The translations under genes and the position numbers were made by a program. A stretch of DNA of 64,000 nucleotides from Primula veris. Lineage: Eukaryota; Streptophyta; Magnoliopsida; Ericales; Primulaceae. Each line of letters starts with the position of its first letter. Positions within the stretch are counted from its first letter, which is position 1. The stretch is from positions 14,001,992 through 14,065,991 of the forward strand of contig OY821746.1 of assembly GCA_963682055.1 (NCBI GenBank), written 5' to 3'. Of the stretch, positions 45,497-56,605 are shown one piece after another. The notes below the pieces were generated by a model. That model made no database searches. It saw only the letters and a list, made by a program, of their open reading frames with translations, and was not told the origin of the DNA.

Positions 45497-47264
45497 TCTT
45501 CGAGATGAAAGATCTTGGGAAGACACGGTAGTGACTCAGCCCGATGATCGAGTCCCGTAAAAATTGAATCTAAGTCCATGATTCATATTACACCCAGAAA
45601 GTGTTATGACGTTTTAGTCATCATGATGCTAAGTCGTCAGATTCTCTCATGATCGTTCTATCATTAGACATTGATATAGACTCAGTCCGTCCCTGATAAG
45701 ACGATGAAGAGATATTGAACCATGATGTTCATATTTAAGTACAATAAGCGCATTATTATACTTGGTCTAATGTGCTAGGACGAACATCTCGTCTAATGTG
45801 AATTGTATTGCTCGACACAAAATCGCGCTAACACGCTGCCATCGAAATGGCATAAAAGACATTTTCCCATTACGTTAAGGTAACTGTGGATGAGGGCTTA
45901 TCTTATCCCATTTGCGTCATCGAGTGTATCTACCCCTTCGGTACTCGAATTAACGCAACCTTTTTTCGGTTATACCGATGTCGGTTACTTATCAGACTCG
46001 CATAAGGGATATTTTGTAACATGGTATGTCTTTACCATTAGGAATATGGCAATATCTTGGAGGTCTTGAAATGACTCCAAACGAATCACTCTGATATACT
46101 CGTGCTCTATGAGATGACTAGAGAGTGTATATGGTTTCGAGCTCGTATTAGCCATATTTGAATTACATATGCTCTGTCTCCCGATCTAGATAAAACACTT
46201 GTCTTATTTGAGGATAACTTGTTGTTATCGGTCAAGAGAGACATGACTAGATTATGTTATTTAGCATTTCTTGCCGAAATAAATCTTCACATATGAAGTT
46301 TAAGAGCATCATGTCGAATGCTCGGTTTATTTCACGTTATATTTTCTTGCATACAGTCGTGTGCAAGTAAATGGGGCATGCAGTCGAATGCTCTTACTCT
46401 TTATTGAAATATGAAATCATTGCACCCTGTCGTGTGCAAATGAGGAAGAGCATCCATGTGAATGCTTATTGCACTAATTACTACGTAGTCGAAATCCTCG
46501 CATCCTGTCGTGTGCAAGTGAGGGGGAGCATCCAGTCGCATGGTCGTGTACTCTTTTTGTCCTTAGACCAATGTTTTTTCCACAGGGTTTTCCTTGGCAA
46601 GATTTTTAGCGACACGTTCCCATCATATCTCACTTAATATTGCCGAAATTAGGGGGAGTATCCTATTGTATACTTCTTATCATTGTGTACTCTTTTGCCA
46701 TTCGACCGGAGGTTTTTCCCACTGGGTTTACTCTGACAAGATTTTGATGAGGCACATGTTTTATGGTTGATCCCCTACTACTACCACTATTGCACTCTTT
46801 TTCCTTAGACCAGAGATTTTCCCATTGAGTTTGCTCTGGTAAGGTTTTGATGAGGCACATTGTTTTGTGGTTAGTTACTTACCTGAAATTTTAGCATATA
46901 TCATGCTGCTACACAGTTTGTCATAGGTACCAGTTTTGTTCCACGTTGAGTTTTTCCGGCCGTAAGGTTTTATGTGTTTAACACTGCGAATGAATTCGAC
47001 TCAGATCGACTGCATGAATACGAAGAAATCAAGACGTCCAAATGGAGAGTGTTGTAGGATATTATTGGACTATTGGGCTTGTACTTTATGGGCCCAAGTG
47101 GACTTGTAACCCTACCCCTCTATCTATATAAAGAGAGTTATGAGTCTTCTATTTCATATTCATTTATACACATTCTGATTAATAAAGACCTACTGTTCCC
47201 TCTCTCTATGTTATCTCTATGTCTCCTATATAATATATATACTGAGCTAATAAGACTCACAACA
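45497..47264 (+). mobile_element. 5'-truncated, internally deleted copia element
   Basis: It starts with TTCGAGATGAAAGATCTTGG (45499), which encodes FEMKDLGKTR, a reverse-transcriptase peptide typical of plant copia elements. A stop codon follows, then about 1.5 kb of noncoding 3' region with internal repeats: CCTGTCGTGTGCAA three times, and two to three copies of TTTTTCCCACTGGGTTTACT ... AAGATTTTGATGAGGCACAT. It ends with a purine tract (AAATGGAGAG) and one LTR. There is no 5' LTR, gag or integrase. It splits the TTGTATTAGA minisatellite. Confidence 0.8.
47050..47264 (+). repeat. 3' LTR of the truncated copia element
   Basis: 215 bp, starting TGTTGTAGGATATTATTGG and ending GACTCACAACA. It is preceded by the purine tract AAATGGAGAG and has a TATATAAAGAG box inside. 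Confidence 0.82.
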
Positions 47265-47289
47265 ATATTAATTTTTTTGGATTTTTATA

Positions 47290-47680
47290 TTTTTTCCAAT
47301 TTTTTGATTGTCAAAATTTTTGTATTGATTGTAACTAAAATTGCATTACATTTTCTATTAGATTGTTGAAAAATAGTATTAGATTGTCAAAAAACTTGTA
47401 TTAGACTGTCAAAAATATTGAATTTGGATTTTTTAAATTTTTCTAAAAAAACAATTTTTTTTGGATTTTTTTAGAATTTTTTAATTTTTTCCAAACTTTC
47501 TAAAAAAAATTTAAAATTTTCTTTTTTTCCGATAATCATGGATTTTTTATTTTTTATTTTTTTGGAATGTTTTAGAATTTTTTGGAAATTTTTAGATTTC
47601 TTTCATTTTTTTCTCAATTTTTAATTTGTTTTTTTTCCAAATTTTATAATTTTTCTGGTTTTTTATTTTTGGGTAAACGT
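47290..47680. repeat. End of the TTGTATTAGA array and T-rich low-complexity DNA
   Basis: Units of the same minisatellite reappear at about 47300-47420, followed by TTTTTTGGAATTTTT-type low-complexity sequence. Confidence 0.8.
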
Positions 47681-48642
47681 CGGTGACCGGTCAATGGTCT
47701 TGGTCAAAAAAAATTCCGGCCAAGTGTGGTGGATTTATGTAAATGTGTTGGGATTATGTATACATTGACAAATAATAATAATTTAGAATAAATATTTTGA
47801 AAGTGGTACTAAATATTATATTACTAGTTACAAAATATTTCGTTCTCCAATTCACTCAAGTAATGGAGTATATATATTATGTTCTTTTTTTCTCTTTGAT
47901 TTTTTGCATGCTATACGTTGAACGAGGGCATGGCTGGAAATGATCTGAAACAAGTCGAGACAGGTTTTATTTATGTTTATGTTCGGTTAATATTCATTTA
48001 AAAACTAATGATCACAAACCGAGCATGAGTTGTTCATGAGTAGTTCGTTTTATTTAAAACATTCAATAAGTAAAAAATATTATATGCATCCTTATTTAAT
48101 TATTAGCAATATACATATATTTATTATTATTATTATAAATATAACGTTAACTAACCGATTTGTTTGACATCACAGTACAAATCAATCTTAGGCTTAAGTT
48201 TATACATTTTATTTGTGCATAAATCCCTTTTTACATACATAAATGAACTAATTTAACAACCCAAACACTTCAAAGTAAGATCGGCTCATTGTTTTTCTAC
48301 AGTGTCGGAGCCACCTTTTTGGGGACCGTAGCCACTTAAAATATGAGGCATTTTCCCCCGTCATGAATAATAGTTTTTTTTTTAATTAAGGCTCAAATAT
48401 GTTATTTTTAATTAAAAAAAACATGTTTTTTTGTGATGCATGTTAAAAAAAATGCCACAAGCTCGAATCAAACATGAATAGGCGTTGCAGGTCAAGAGTT
48501 ATGAGTTTGCAGCTTACAACTAAAGATACGAGAGTTTTTTTTAATATGAAACGCATTGTTAAATATATAATCTCTATTTATTAAAAAATTGGGGCTCTAG
48601 AATAGTCGTTTTTTTTAAAGGGTCTAGGCTCGTGCCTCCTGT

Positions 48643-49492
48643 CAGGGGCGAAAACAGAACCAAATGTGTGGGGTTGTCAAAATTAATAAAAACGCATAAT
48701 ATTTTTCAAAGTATAAGACCGAAAAAGACGGATTTTTGTAACTTTTTTTACCTTCTTTTCTTATTTTTTTTTTAACCTTATTTTCTTGATTAAAATGTAT
48801 TTGATTTCTATTTTTTTCATTTTCGCTCAATTTCGACTTTATTTTCAAAATTCAAAAAAAACCCACAACAGTAATGTCACATGCAAGTCATGTGTCGAAA
48901 GTTTCAGCATTTCAAAATTGACTAAAAATAAATAAAATATAAACACAAAAGTTATATTTTAATAAATCAAGATATAACAAGTAAAAAGATTAAGACACGA
49001 AGGTAAATAAATATTAAAAAAAAACCTAAAAAAACCAAACGTATATTAAATAATAGATATATTCGAACAATTAAATATCTATTACACAATTTCAGTATAT
49101 TCACTTCAATTAAAATACAAACAATAAAAATTATTTTATAAATTTTATTTGCACTCACCACTACTGAAATTATTATTTTTGTTTAATTTTTTTTAAAGAT
49201 GTGTGTTACGTGTCAACATGATAAGTTGGTGTAAAATGTATTTTATAATCATTTGCATATGTTAATTTTTTAATTATTACTTATATATTATCAGCACATA
49301 CACAATTATGTTGTATTATTGCATTAACAATATATAATTTTGGGATGCGTTACCAAAAAAATTATTTAATAGATTGCCAAAATACCGTATATATAAATTA
49401 ATATGAAAAACATTAATAAAAAAATTTATTTTTTGAAATTATGGGGTTGACGCGACAACCCCATCATATAGGAGTGCCGCTTCTGCCTCTTG
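48643..49492. mobile_element. TIR element of the GGGGTTGTC type
   Basis: The left end CAGGGGCGAAAACAGAACC...TGTGGGGTTGTC is mirrored by the right end (reverse complement) CAAGAGGCAGAAGCGGCACTCC...GATGGGGTTGTCG. About 850 bp, no transposase frame. A possible 8-bp duplication (GCCTCCTG left, GCCTCTTG right, 7 of 8) would shift the edges by a few bases. Confidence 0.5.
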
Positions 49493-49554
49493 AGCGTACC
49501 CTCAAAATCGGCTGTGTTTTTCTAGTATATCCATAATAAGAAACTTTACGAATT

Positions 49555-49870
49555 TTAAAACAATACGCCATGCACACGAGTGCAAATCTTCTACCCCCTA
49601 TTCTCTATCTCCTTCCGTGCCCCATTGCTTATTTTCACTCAAATTTTAAATTTTCACAACTTATACCGCAACTTTATAAATTTTTATACTATATTGTATT
49701 CAAATTTTAAAACATTTGAACATAATATTGTTTTAGAGAATTTTTTTAATATTCAATGTTTAATTTACACTAATTTATACATTTATTCCAAAATAAATTT
49801 TGTGTGAATTTTCTTTCCAAAATAATTATTGGAATGTATTGATACATGCATTAAGAAAAACAAAAGCTAG
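49555..49870 (+). repeat. Dispersed repeat family, copy 2
   Basis: Shares about 200 bp, including TTTTAAAACATTTGAACATA and ATTTATACATTTATTCCAAAAT, with the minus strand of 33184-33400, and the CAAATCTTCTACCCCC...CCGTGCCCC lead-in with copies 1 and 3. Confidence 0.75.
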
Positions 49871-50139
49871 ACTATATTAGTAACAAGGAAACTCTTTGTA
49901 TGTTGTGTAGGGAAAAATATATCTCAAGGGGGTATAAGCATCAGTTGCAAGGTCTAAGACGACCCAGAAAGCACTTGATCATAATATGATCAACTTTGTA
50001 AGCCTACTTGGGTATTGAGTATTTATTTATAAGAACTAAATTTTTTACAATAAAATAAATAGTAGTAATTCCTAAAAATAGAATATGGTAAAATGTTTCT
50101 TATATCGAAACATTTATATATTATTAATTGTACAATTTT

Positions 50140-50235
50140 TTTTAATTTTTTTAGAATTTTTTTTTTGGGTAAAATAAGCAAGGGGGCACGAAAGGGGTAG
50201 AAAAATTGGATAGAAGATTTGGACTCCATACACAC
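50140..50235 (-). repeat. Dispersed repeat family, copy 3 (partial)
   Basis: On the minus strand it reads TCCAAATCTTCTATCC and CCCCTTTCGTGCCCCCTTGC, matching the lead-in of copies 1 and 2. The rest is not shared. Confidence 0.6.
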
Positions 50236-50933
50236 ATATCACTGCTTATGTAACTAATACTTAAATATACCAAATTTCAGAATAACTTACTAATTTAGTA
50301 ATGATACACCACCTACATAAATTTTTGATTGTAAAGCTAATAGTAATACCCGCTAATAGTAATACCCTCAGAACACGAGTGTAAACGAGCCGAATCGAGT
50401 TGTGCTCATGATCACTAGGTTAATTACTAGACAAACGATATATTCTCGTTTGTTATCGGTTTGTTAATAAATGAACAACTTGAAATGGACCATTATGGAG
50501 ACGAACGCCAATATTTTGACGATCATTTCAATTTATTTACAGCGGTAATTGAATGTATTCATTTTTACTTTCTATTTTCTAGAATTTGTAAATTCATGTG
50601 TGATATGTGTTGATCATTTTATCCATTGAACATCTAAGTTAAAAACTTAGAATCTCTAATTTGTTAGCTCATCTATATGACTTCCTCATGCCTTAAAAAA
50701 TGAGGCCGATAGACCTCCATTCAAAAACAAAACACAGGGGATCATGTGGGTTAGCTCATCTATATGACTTTCATGTGGGTTTGTTAATGAAACTGTTTTA
50801 GTCAGAGGGGATCAGGAATGGCATGTTCCTCTATATTCGTGAATTAGTCTTTATGTGAGAATTATAGCTAAGCTAGTTACATCTGAAATGGTAACACTAA
50901 ACACAGGAAACGGTTAGGAAATACGAACCAAAC

Positions 50934-51351
50934 CAAGGACGGAACCAGGATGTTTTTTAGGGTGTCGTGATGTAAAAAATATGTTGAATATATGATAAAA
51001 TAAATAAGATATAATACAAAAATAAGGAATTTTTTCTATGTTTAGCATAACATAAAATAAATATGAAGTTAAGATAAATGTTATTGGACAATAAAATAAT
51101 TTTTTAGTAATCTTATTTGAGAAAATACAATGGTCATTTACGAAATTTCTTAATTTCAAGATAAAAAACAGAAATTTTTAGAAAAAAATAGCTAACATGA
51201 TTTGAACTCCTAAACTTCCACTACCAACAACTATTTTGTTTAATTAGGAAGGACCATCAATGTATATATCTTAAAAAAAATTAAAATTATACATATAAAA
51301 AAAATAAAAAAAATAAAAAAATTGCGGTCGGGTGGCCACTGGTCCGCCTGT
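50934..51351. mobile_element. MITE with 9-bp flanking duplication
   Basis: A 418-bp insert between two copies of GAACCAAAC (50925-50933, 51352-51360). The ends are CAAGGACGGAACCAGGATG and (reverse complement) ACAGGCGGACCAGTGGCC. It belongs to the widespread GGGGCGGAACCAG type, like the copy at 12789. The duplication length (8 or 9) leaves hAT or Mutator open. Confidence 0.75.
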
Positions 51352-52700
51352 GAACCAAACTAAAACTAAAAGTAAATAACATTTCATTTTTTGCAGTGTT
51401 CCCTTACATCAACAGCGCCTAAAGTGATTTCTATAAGGGAAAAGTGAATATGAATGTATTTCAAGAATTTCGTGGCCTTTGAACATCGAGGTTATGAAGC
51501 ATCCTCGGGACAATTCCGTCCACATCATTACCCACTACAAGGAAGTGGTAATTTAGGAACAATTTTTTTTTACAGGCAAACCGAAATTTGTCTTTAAAAG
51601 GTAAATTCAGGGACATAAATAGTTTTTTTGTTTGCAAATGTAATATTTAGGGACCAGTTTTTTTTTTTAAATGTCTCTAATTAAAGACAATCTCATACCA
51701 GCAGAAGAAAACATTTTAAAGTTGTGTTGTGCTCTTAGCTAGTTGGTATAGGGGAATGTTTGGCAGCAGTTTTTATCATTAAAATTTTTAGTCCCTATAT
51801 ATGTTAGATTTGAACACAAAAAGATAATTTTCTGTCCCTAGAAGTACTACTATTTAGAGATAAATTTTAATCGTTTCTATATAATTTGTCACCAAAACCT
51901 AATTTTCTTGTAATGACCTTTTTTCCTTTGTTTATAACAAGAAGAGATGCATCATTTTCTACCAAATATTGGAAAATTAAATGACGCTTAATTTCCAAAG
52001 TTATCTCTTCATGATGAGATTCTCCATCCGAAATATAGTTGTATGCACTCAAAATTATTTTCTCATTAACGGACATTGCAGATTTTATTTTGGGAGTTAT
52101 GATAACAATTTTTGTCTTTTATATATAGTAACAAAATAATTAAGAAGTAGTAAAAAAAATTAAGTTTCTAAAGAAAATTAATTTTCATTGTTGAGCCAAA
52201 AGGCTTGAGTAGACGCGTAGATGCATTTGAGCTTGGTAGATGTTAGTACTTATGGTCGAACATCATAATTAAGTGAGAAATTGACAATTGTGGTCAGAAG
52301 AGGTGAGAGTTTGAGAGAAAAAAAAAAGTGAGAGTTCGAGAGACAAATTGTTTTTCTAATTAGTCGAAATATCATCCACAAATTGTTTCGACCATTCATA
52401 TTAATTAATGAAATAGTGGTATTCCACACCAATTTATATTAATAATAATAAAAAGGACAGAAACACCGTCCAACAATGGGAGGAACTTTATTTTTTTCAA
52501 CGGCAGGAACTATTTAATTCTAAAAAGGAAAAATATACAATTATATTTTGGAAAGAGGATTTAACTTTAATGATTGTCAACAAAAGATAATAAATTTAGT
52601 TTGTGGAAATAATATCGAAGTATAATTCTCAATAAATAAAAAATATAGATAAAAACTTTACCAAGAAAGAATTTATTTTATTCGATGACATATCCTATAA

Positions 52701-53000
52701 ACTAGTAAAAATTGCCCACGCGTTGCGTGTGAGACGCGTAATGACATAAATCTCGTAATATATTTTATTTTTAACATAATATTCAGATTTGGTATAATTT
52801 ATTATAGTTACGGAGGTTAAAACGAATTGTTAATTAATTTAGGGTACATCCGTAATTAGTAAAATATATTGAGGACAAATAGTTAATTAATTAGATTATG
52901 TATATTGGTAATTATTAAAATAGAGTGAGGGTATTTTTGGAAAAAATTGGCTAAATTGAGCAGCCTCAATTTTTCTTGGGTTGGCTTATTATAATAGAAT
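52701..53000. mobile_element. Possible transposon relic with ACTAGTAAAAATTGCC start
   Basis: It begins ACTAGTAAAAATTGCCCACG followed by the self-complementary CGCGTTGCGTGTGAGACGCG and closes near TTATTATAATAGAATGATAG. This start/end pair recalls a repeat class common in plants, but I cannot assign the family. It appears to truncate the gypsy remnant that follows. Confidence 0.35.
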
Positions 53001-53130
53001 GATAGTAACGAATTCTCTTATATGGAAAAAAAAAACTGAACTGGTTAACATACAACTTAGAGAACTCATGATACTTGGGACCATACCTCAACCTAATAAC
53101 TAACCTTTTTAAAATATGCCTAGAACCGTA

Positions 53131-53143
53131 AGCTCTGGTACCA
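53131..53143 (-). other. Gypsy primer-binding site
   Basis: TGGTACCAGAGCT on the minus strand, one base away from the standard TGGTATCAGAGC, placed 5 nt after the LTR end. It shows that a 5' internal region (about 53000-53148) once followed this LTR. Confidence 0.75.
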
Positions 53144-53148
53144 ATAAA

Positions 53149-55287
53149 TGTAACACCCCAATCTAAATGGATGTCACATGGCCGAATAACACGCGCATTT
53201 GACACATGTTACACGAAGCCTAAATCTCCAAATAATAAAACAATGTATTTTATTTCAATAATAATAATATTTGTAAACTAAACGTGAATTAGTTTAACAA
53301 CACAAATTCTTGTCCAAAAGTAAGACATTCTCAAAGGATAACTGTAATAATTTGGCAGCGGAAAAGAACTTAAACAACTCTTATGAGGTATGATTTGTCC
53401 CAAACGACTCGACTCCAACTCTAACTAACTTCATCTATATACCTGAAAAGATTAAAAAAAGAGGATAAGTCAAACGAGCTTAGCGAATGAAAATCGTACC
53501 TATAAGAGAGAGGAAAGTTTTGACGAAAAGTTTTGTATTAAATAATACTCATACACATAAATTTTAATTCAAGAAAAAATAAGTTAGAATCTTTTCAGCA
53601 TTAACCCATGTGTGTTTACATACAAAAAAGAAAATAAGTTTAAATTATAAATACAAAACGCAGAAGTCGCATATCAAGAAATATAAACCAATAAAATAGT
53701 TTATCATGACGAAATTAAATAGTATTAAAATCAACTTGGAATAAGACTTAAAATTCATTGCCATTAATCCTTTTATCTCTATTTGTTGGATCCAACTATC
53801 GTACTCAAAATCAACTAGGTTGGCAATCTAGAAAATCCTTTAAAACGATCCGGCTAAGGTCACCGCACTTAAGAGGCCTGTTCCAAAACCGTTGAGAAAA
53901 CTAGAGTCACTCATTTAAGTAGCATATTCTCTAGCCACCAACGTCACCCCACTTAAGAGGCCTGTTCCTTGGATTTATAAATCATAAAGTAAGGTCACCC
54001 CACTTAAGAGGCCTGTTCCTCAAGTTTATTGCTGGTCCCGAAAATCAATAATCATTCAAACGATTCAAATCTTTAAATCAAATATCTCAAATCATTAAAT
54101 AAAAATTTAAATATCCAGATAAATATTACTTTTCAAATACTAGCAAAAACTATTGTAATTTCTTTCCCGAAGGTAACAATCCAAAAACCTTTTGCCATTC
54201 ATGTAATCATCTCAGATCATATAATAAAACTCAGTAATTCCATAAAATAGCTAAAAAAATTGACATAAATAATAAATCAATTAAAAATAAGTTACAAAAT
54301 TACTCCAACATCAAAATATCAGTTGACATCACTTATTTATGCAAAATAATAGTTGTTTTCAAAATATGTTCCTAAAACATAATATTTCATACAATACTTC
54401 GCAAATAACATAGGTTATAAATTGATTATGCATAGGGTACAAAATTACTCACTTTGATTTAATGAAGAAATTAAACGAATGTAATATCTCTGGGTGCAGT
54501 TTGGTACGGCTCCCTTATTCTTCTAAAATAATCACATAGATCAATATTTTCTTTATGTCCAGCTTATGTATAAAAATAGGTAGAAACTTGGGTACAACTA
54601 TAACCGGGAAAAATACTAAAATGGTACATAACCTATCAGCTTTTAGTGATTTGGTATCCAACCCAACACACTTTCTAATTTGGTACCCAACCTATACATT
54701 TCGCTCTAATTTGGTACCCAACCTAACACTTTTTCTAATTTGGTACCCAACCTATACGTTTCGCTCTAATTTGGTACCCAACCTATACGTATACAATCCA
54801 ATTAAGGGACTCAATCTGTCTTCGATCATCAATTTTTAACGCATAGGTTGGATACCAAATTAGAAAAAAAATGTTAGGTTGGGTACCAAATTAGAAAAAG
54901 TGTTAGGTTGGGTACCAAATTAGAGCGAAATGTATAGGTTTGGTACCAATTTAGAAAGTGTGTTAGGCTGGGTACCAAATCACTAAAAGTTAATAGGTTG
55001 GGTACCATTTTAACAATTTTCCCAACTATAACCATATCTAAATCTATTTACATGTTCATAAGGATAAGTAGTTCGAGTTTTGAAACTCAAATAGTTTTAA
55101 CTTGTTACTAAGGATATCTATTAGTATTATCTTAATTTATTTTAGTAATACCCTTAATTTGTAACTAATGGCTAATTGAACCTCTTTATTTTGATAATAA
55201 ATTCTCATATTAACTTTCTACTAGTAAACAATATTTTACTAAAATTGTAAGCATTGATAATAAATAAATAAAATACGGGTGTTTACA
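53149..55287 (-). mobile_element. Ty3/gypsy (Tekay/Del-like) LTR
   Basis: 2139 bp including a nested 418-bp insert. On the minus strand it starts TGTAAACACCCG and ends GGGGTGTTACA, the terminal pattern of chromoviral gypsy LTRs. Upstream on the same strand lie the typical coding end TTCGAGGACGAAACTTA and a purine-rich AGTGGTGAAGAG tract. Downstream lies a primer-binding site. Inside are three copies of CACTTAAGAGGCCTGTTCC (about 53865, 53950 and 54000). No gag or pol frame survives nearby. Confidence 0.78.
54606..55023. mobile_element. Foldback MITE (Mutator-like) nested in the gypsy LTR
   Basis: 418 bp flanked by an exact 10-bp duplication AACTATAACC (54596-54605, 55024-55033). Ends GGGAAAAATACTAAAATGG and (reverse complement) GGGAAAATTGTTAAAATGG. 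The two arms of about 180 bp consist of alternating copies of AATTTGGTACCCAACCTA, mirrored in the second half as TAGGTTGGGTACCAAATT. The loop is at about 54790-54840. The 9-10-bp duplication and GGG termini fit Mutator-like elements. Confidence 0.88.
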
Positions 55288-55345
55288 CTCTTCACCACTA
55301 AAAATAAGTTTCGTCCTCGAAACTTAATTTAGATTTGCTTCTAAG
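55288..55345 (-). pseudogene. 3' end of a gypsy internal region (remnant)
   Basis: On the minus strand TTTCGAGGACGAAACTTATT followed by a purine-rich tract leads into the LTR at 55287. The TCGAGGACGAAA sequence is the hallmark of the polyprotein end in plant chromoviruses. Only a few dozen bases are recognisable. Confidence 0.6.
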
Positions 55346-56372
55346 ATCCCGCTTACTCCTTTCTCACCCCTACTCTACAACAATGGACAGATGAAATGAT
55401 AACATAATGTTTCATTACTCTCAGAAAAACCATTCAGGCATACGTCTACTAATAATATTACCATAAAACATATACTTATATGTATTGTTATGTAACAAAA
55501 ATTACGGGTCGTTGCAGTTTGGTCTTAAAAAGTCTTTATACACTACAAAAAAATACCCAAATAGTGATGGGATTAGTGACGGTATTTTTTGTTACGAGCT
55601 TATTAGCGACGGTTTTTGTACGGTTTTGTGACAGTTTAGTCAATTTGCGACAGATTTGTGACAATTTTTTAAATTAGCGACAGACTTGTGAAAGTTTTTT
55701 ACTCTCACTAAATCAAATATTATTTTGTAGTGATAAAAAGCAACCAAATTAACAACACAACAAAGAACAACTACGTCCATAGTACAGTTAATTAATCGAA
55801 GTCATCGTTGATAAAATTATATAGAGAGATAAATTCTTTTGCCAGATAATTTAAAATGACTTAGAGGAGTACTAGATAATATTATAAGTCTGTATATATA
55901 TATATATACACGGCTATGTTTGTTAAATTGTTAACAAATTTTTTGTTTCAAAATCATATTTTAAAAATCCATTTTAAAAATTCATTGAAAGGCAAGATTT
56001 TAAAATTCTGAATTTTTTAGCATTTTCAGCCTAAAAATCATATTTTTAGAAGCTGAATAATCCGATTTGTCTAACACTAATTTTAAAATATAAAATTCAA
56101 AAATTAGTTTTCAGATTGACATGCGTAGTTTAGATGCTAGCTTTAGATCATATCCTAGATGGAGTAATTGCTAGTATAGTACTAAACTATTAGTTCGTTT
56201 CGTAAGAGGGTTAGAATTTAAGATGAAAAGTACCCTTACTTATATATACTTCTGATGAAAAAACGTGTATATTTCTCACTTGTAACTTATCCATATTTTC
56301 ATCAAAAACTCATTTGTAAATTTGATGGGCCTGTTATGGTATCACTGTTTACCTTCACTTTGCCTTTATGTA
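55346..56372. other. AT-rich intergenic DNA, no gene seen
   Basis: Contains short gtgacagttt / gcgacagatt repeats (about 55565-55690) and a TATA run at 55893. No gene recognised. Confidence 0.5.
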
Positions 56373-56605
56373 ATACATCCGTTCTCATTTAATTGTATAT
56401 TACAAAAATACGTGCAATTTTAATCGTCTTATAACTTGTATCAAAATTATCGAAATAATTTTTTTTAAAATCTAATCATAAAATTTAACATTTGAACTAT
56501 ATAATCAACTTTTGAAAATTTTCATTCCGACAATTTTGATATAAGTTATTGGCCGATCAAAATTGCACGTAGTTTCGTATTGAACAATTAAACAGGAACG
56601 AAATG
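56373..56605. mobile_element. Stowaway-like MITE, copy D
   Basis: Matches copy C along most of its length (ATTACAAAAATACGTGCAAT at left, AAATTGCACGTAGTTTCGTA at right, palindromic centre ATTTGAACTATATAATCAAC). The ends are degraded. Confidence 0.75.
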
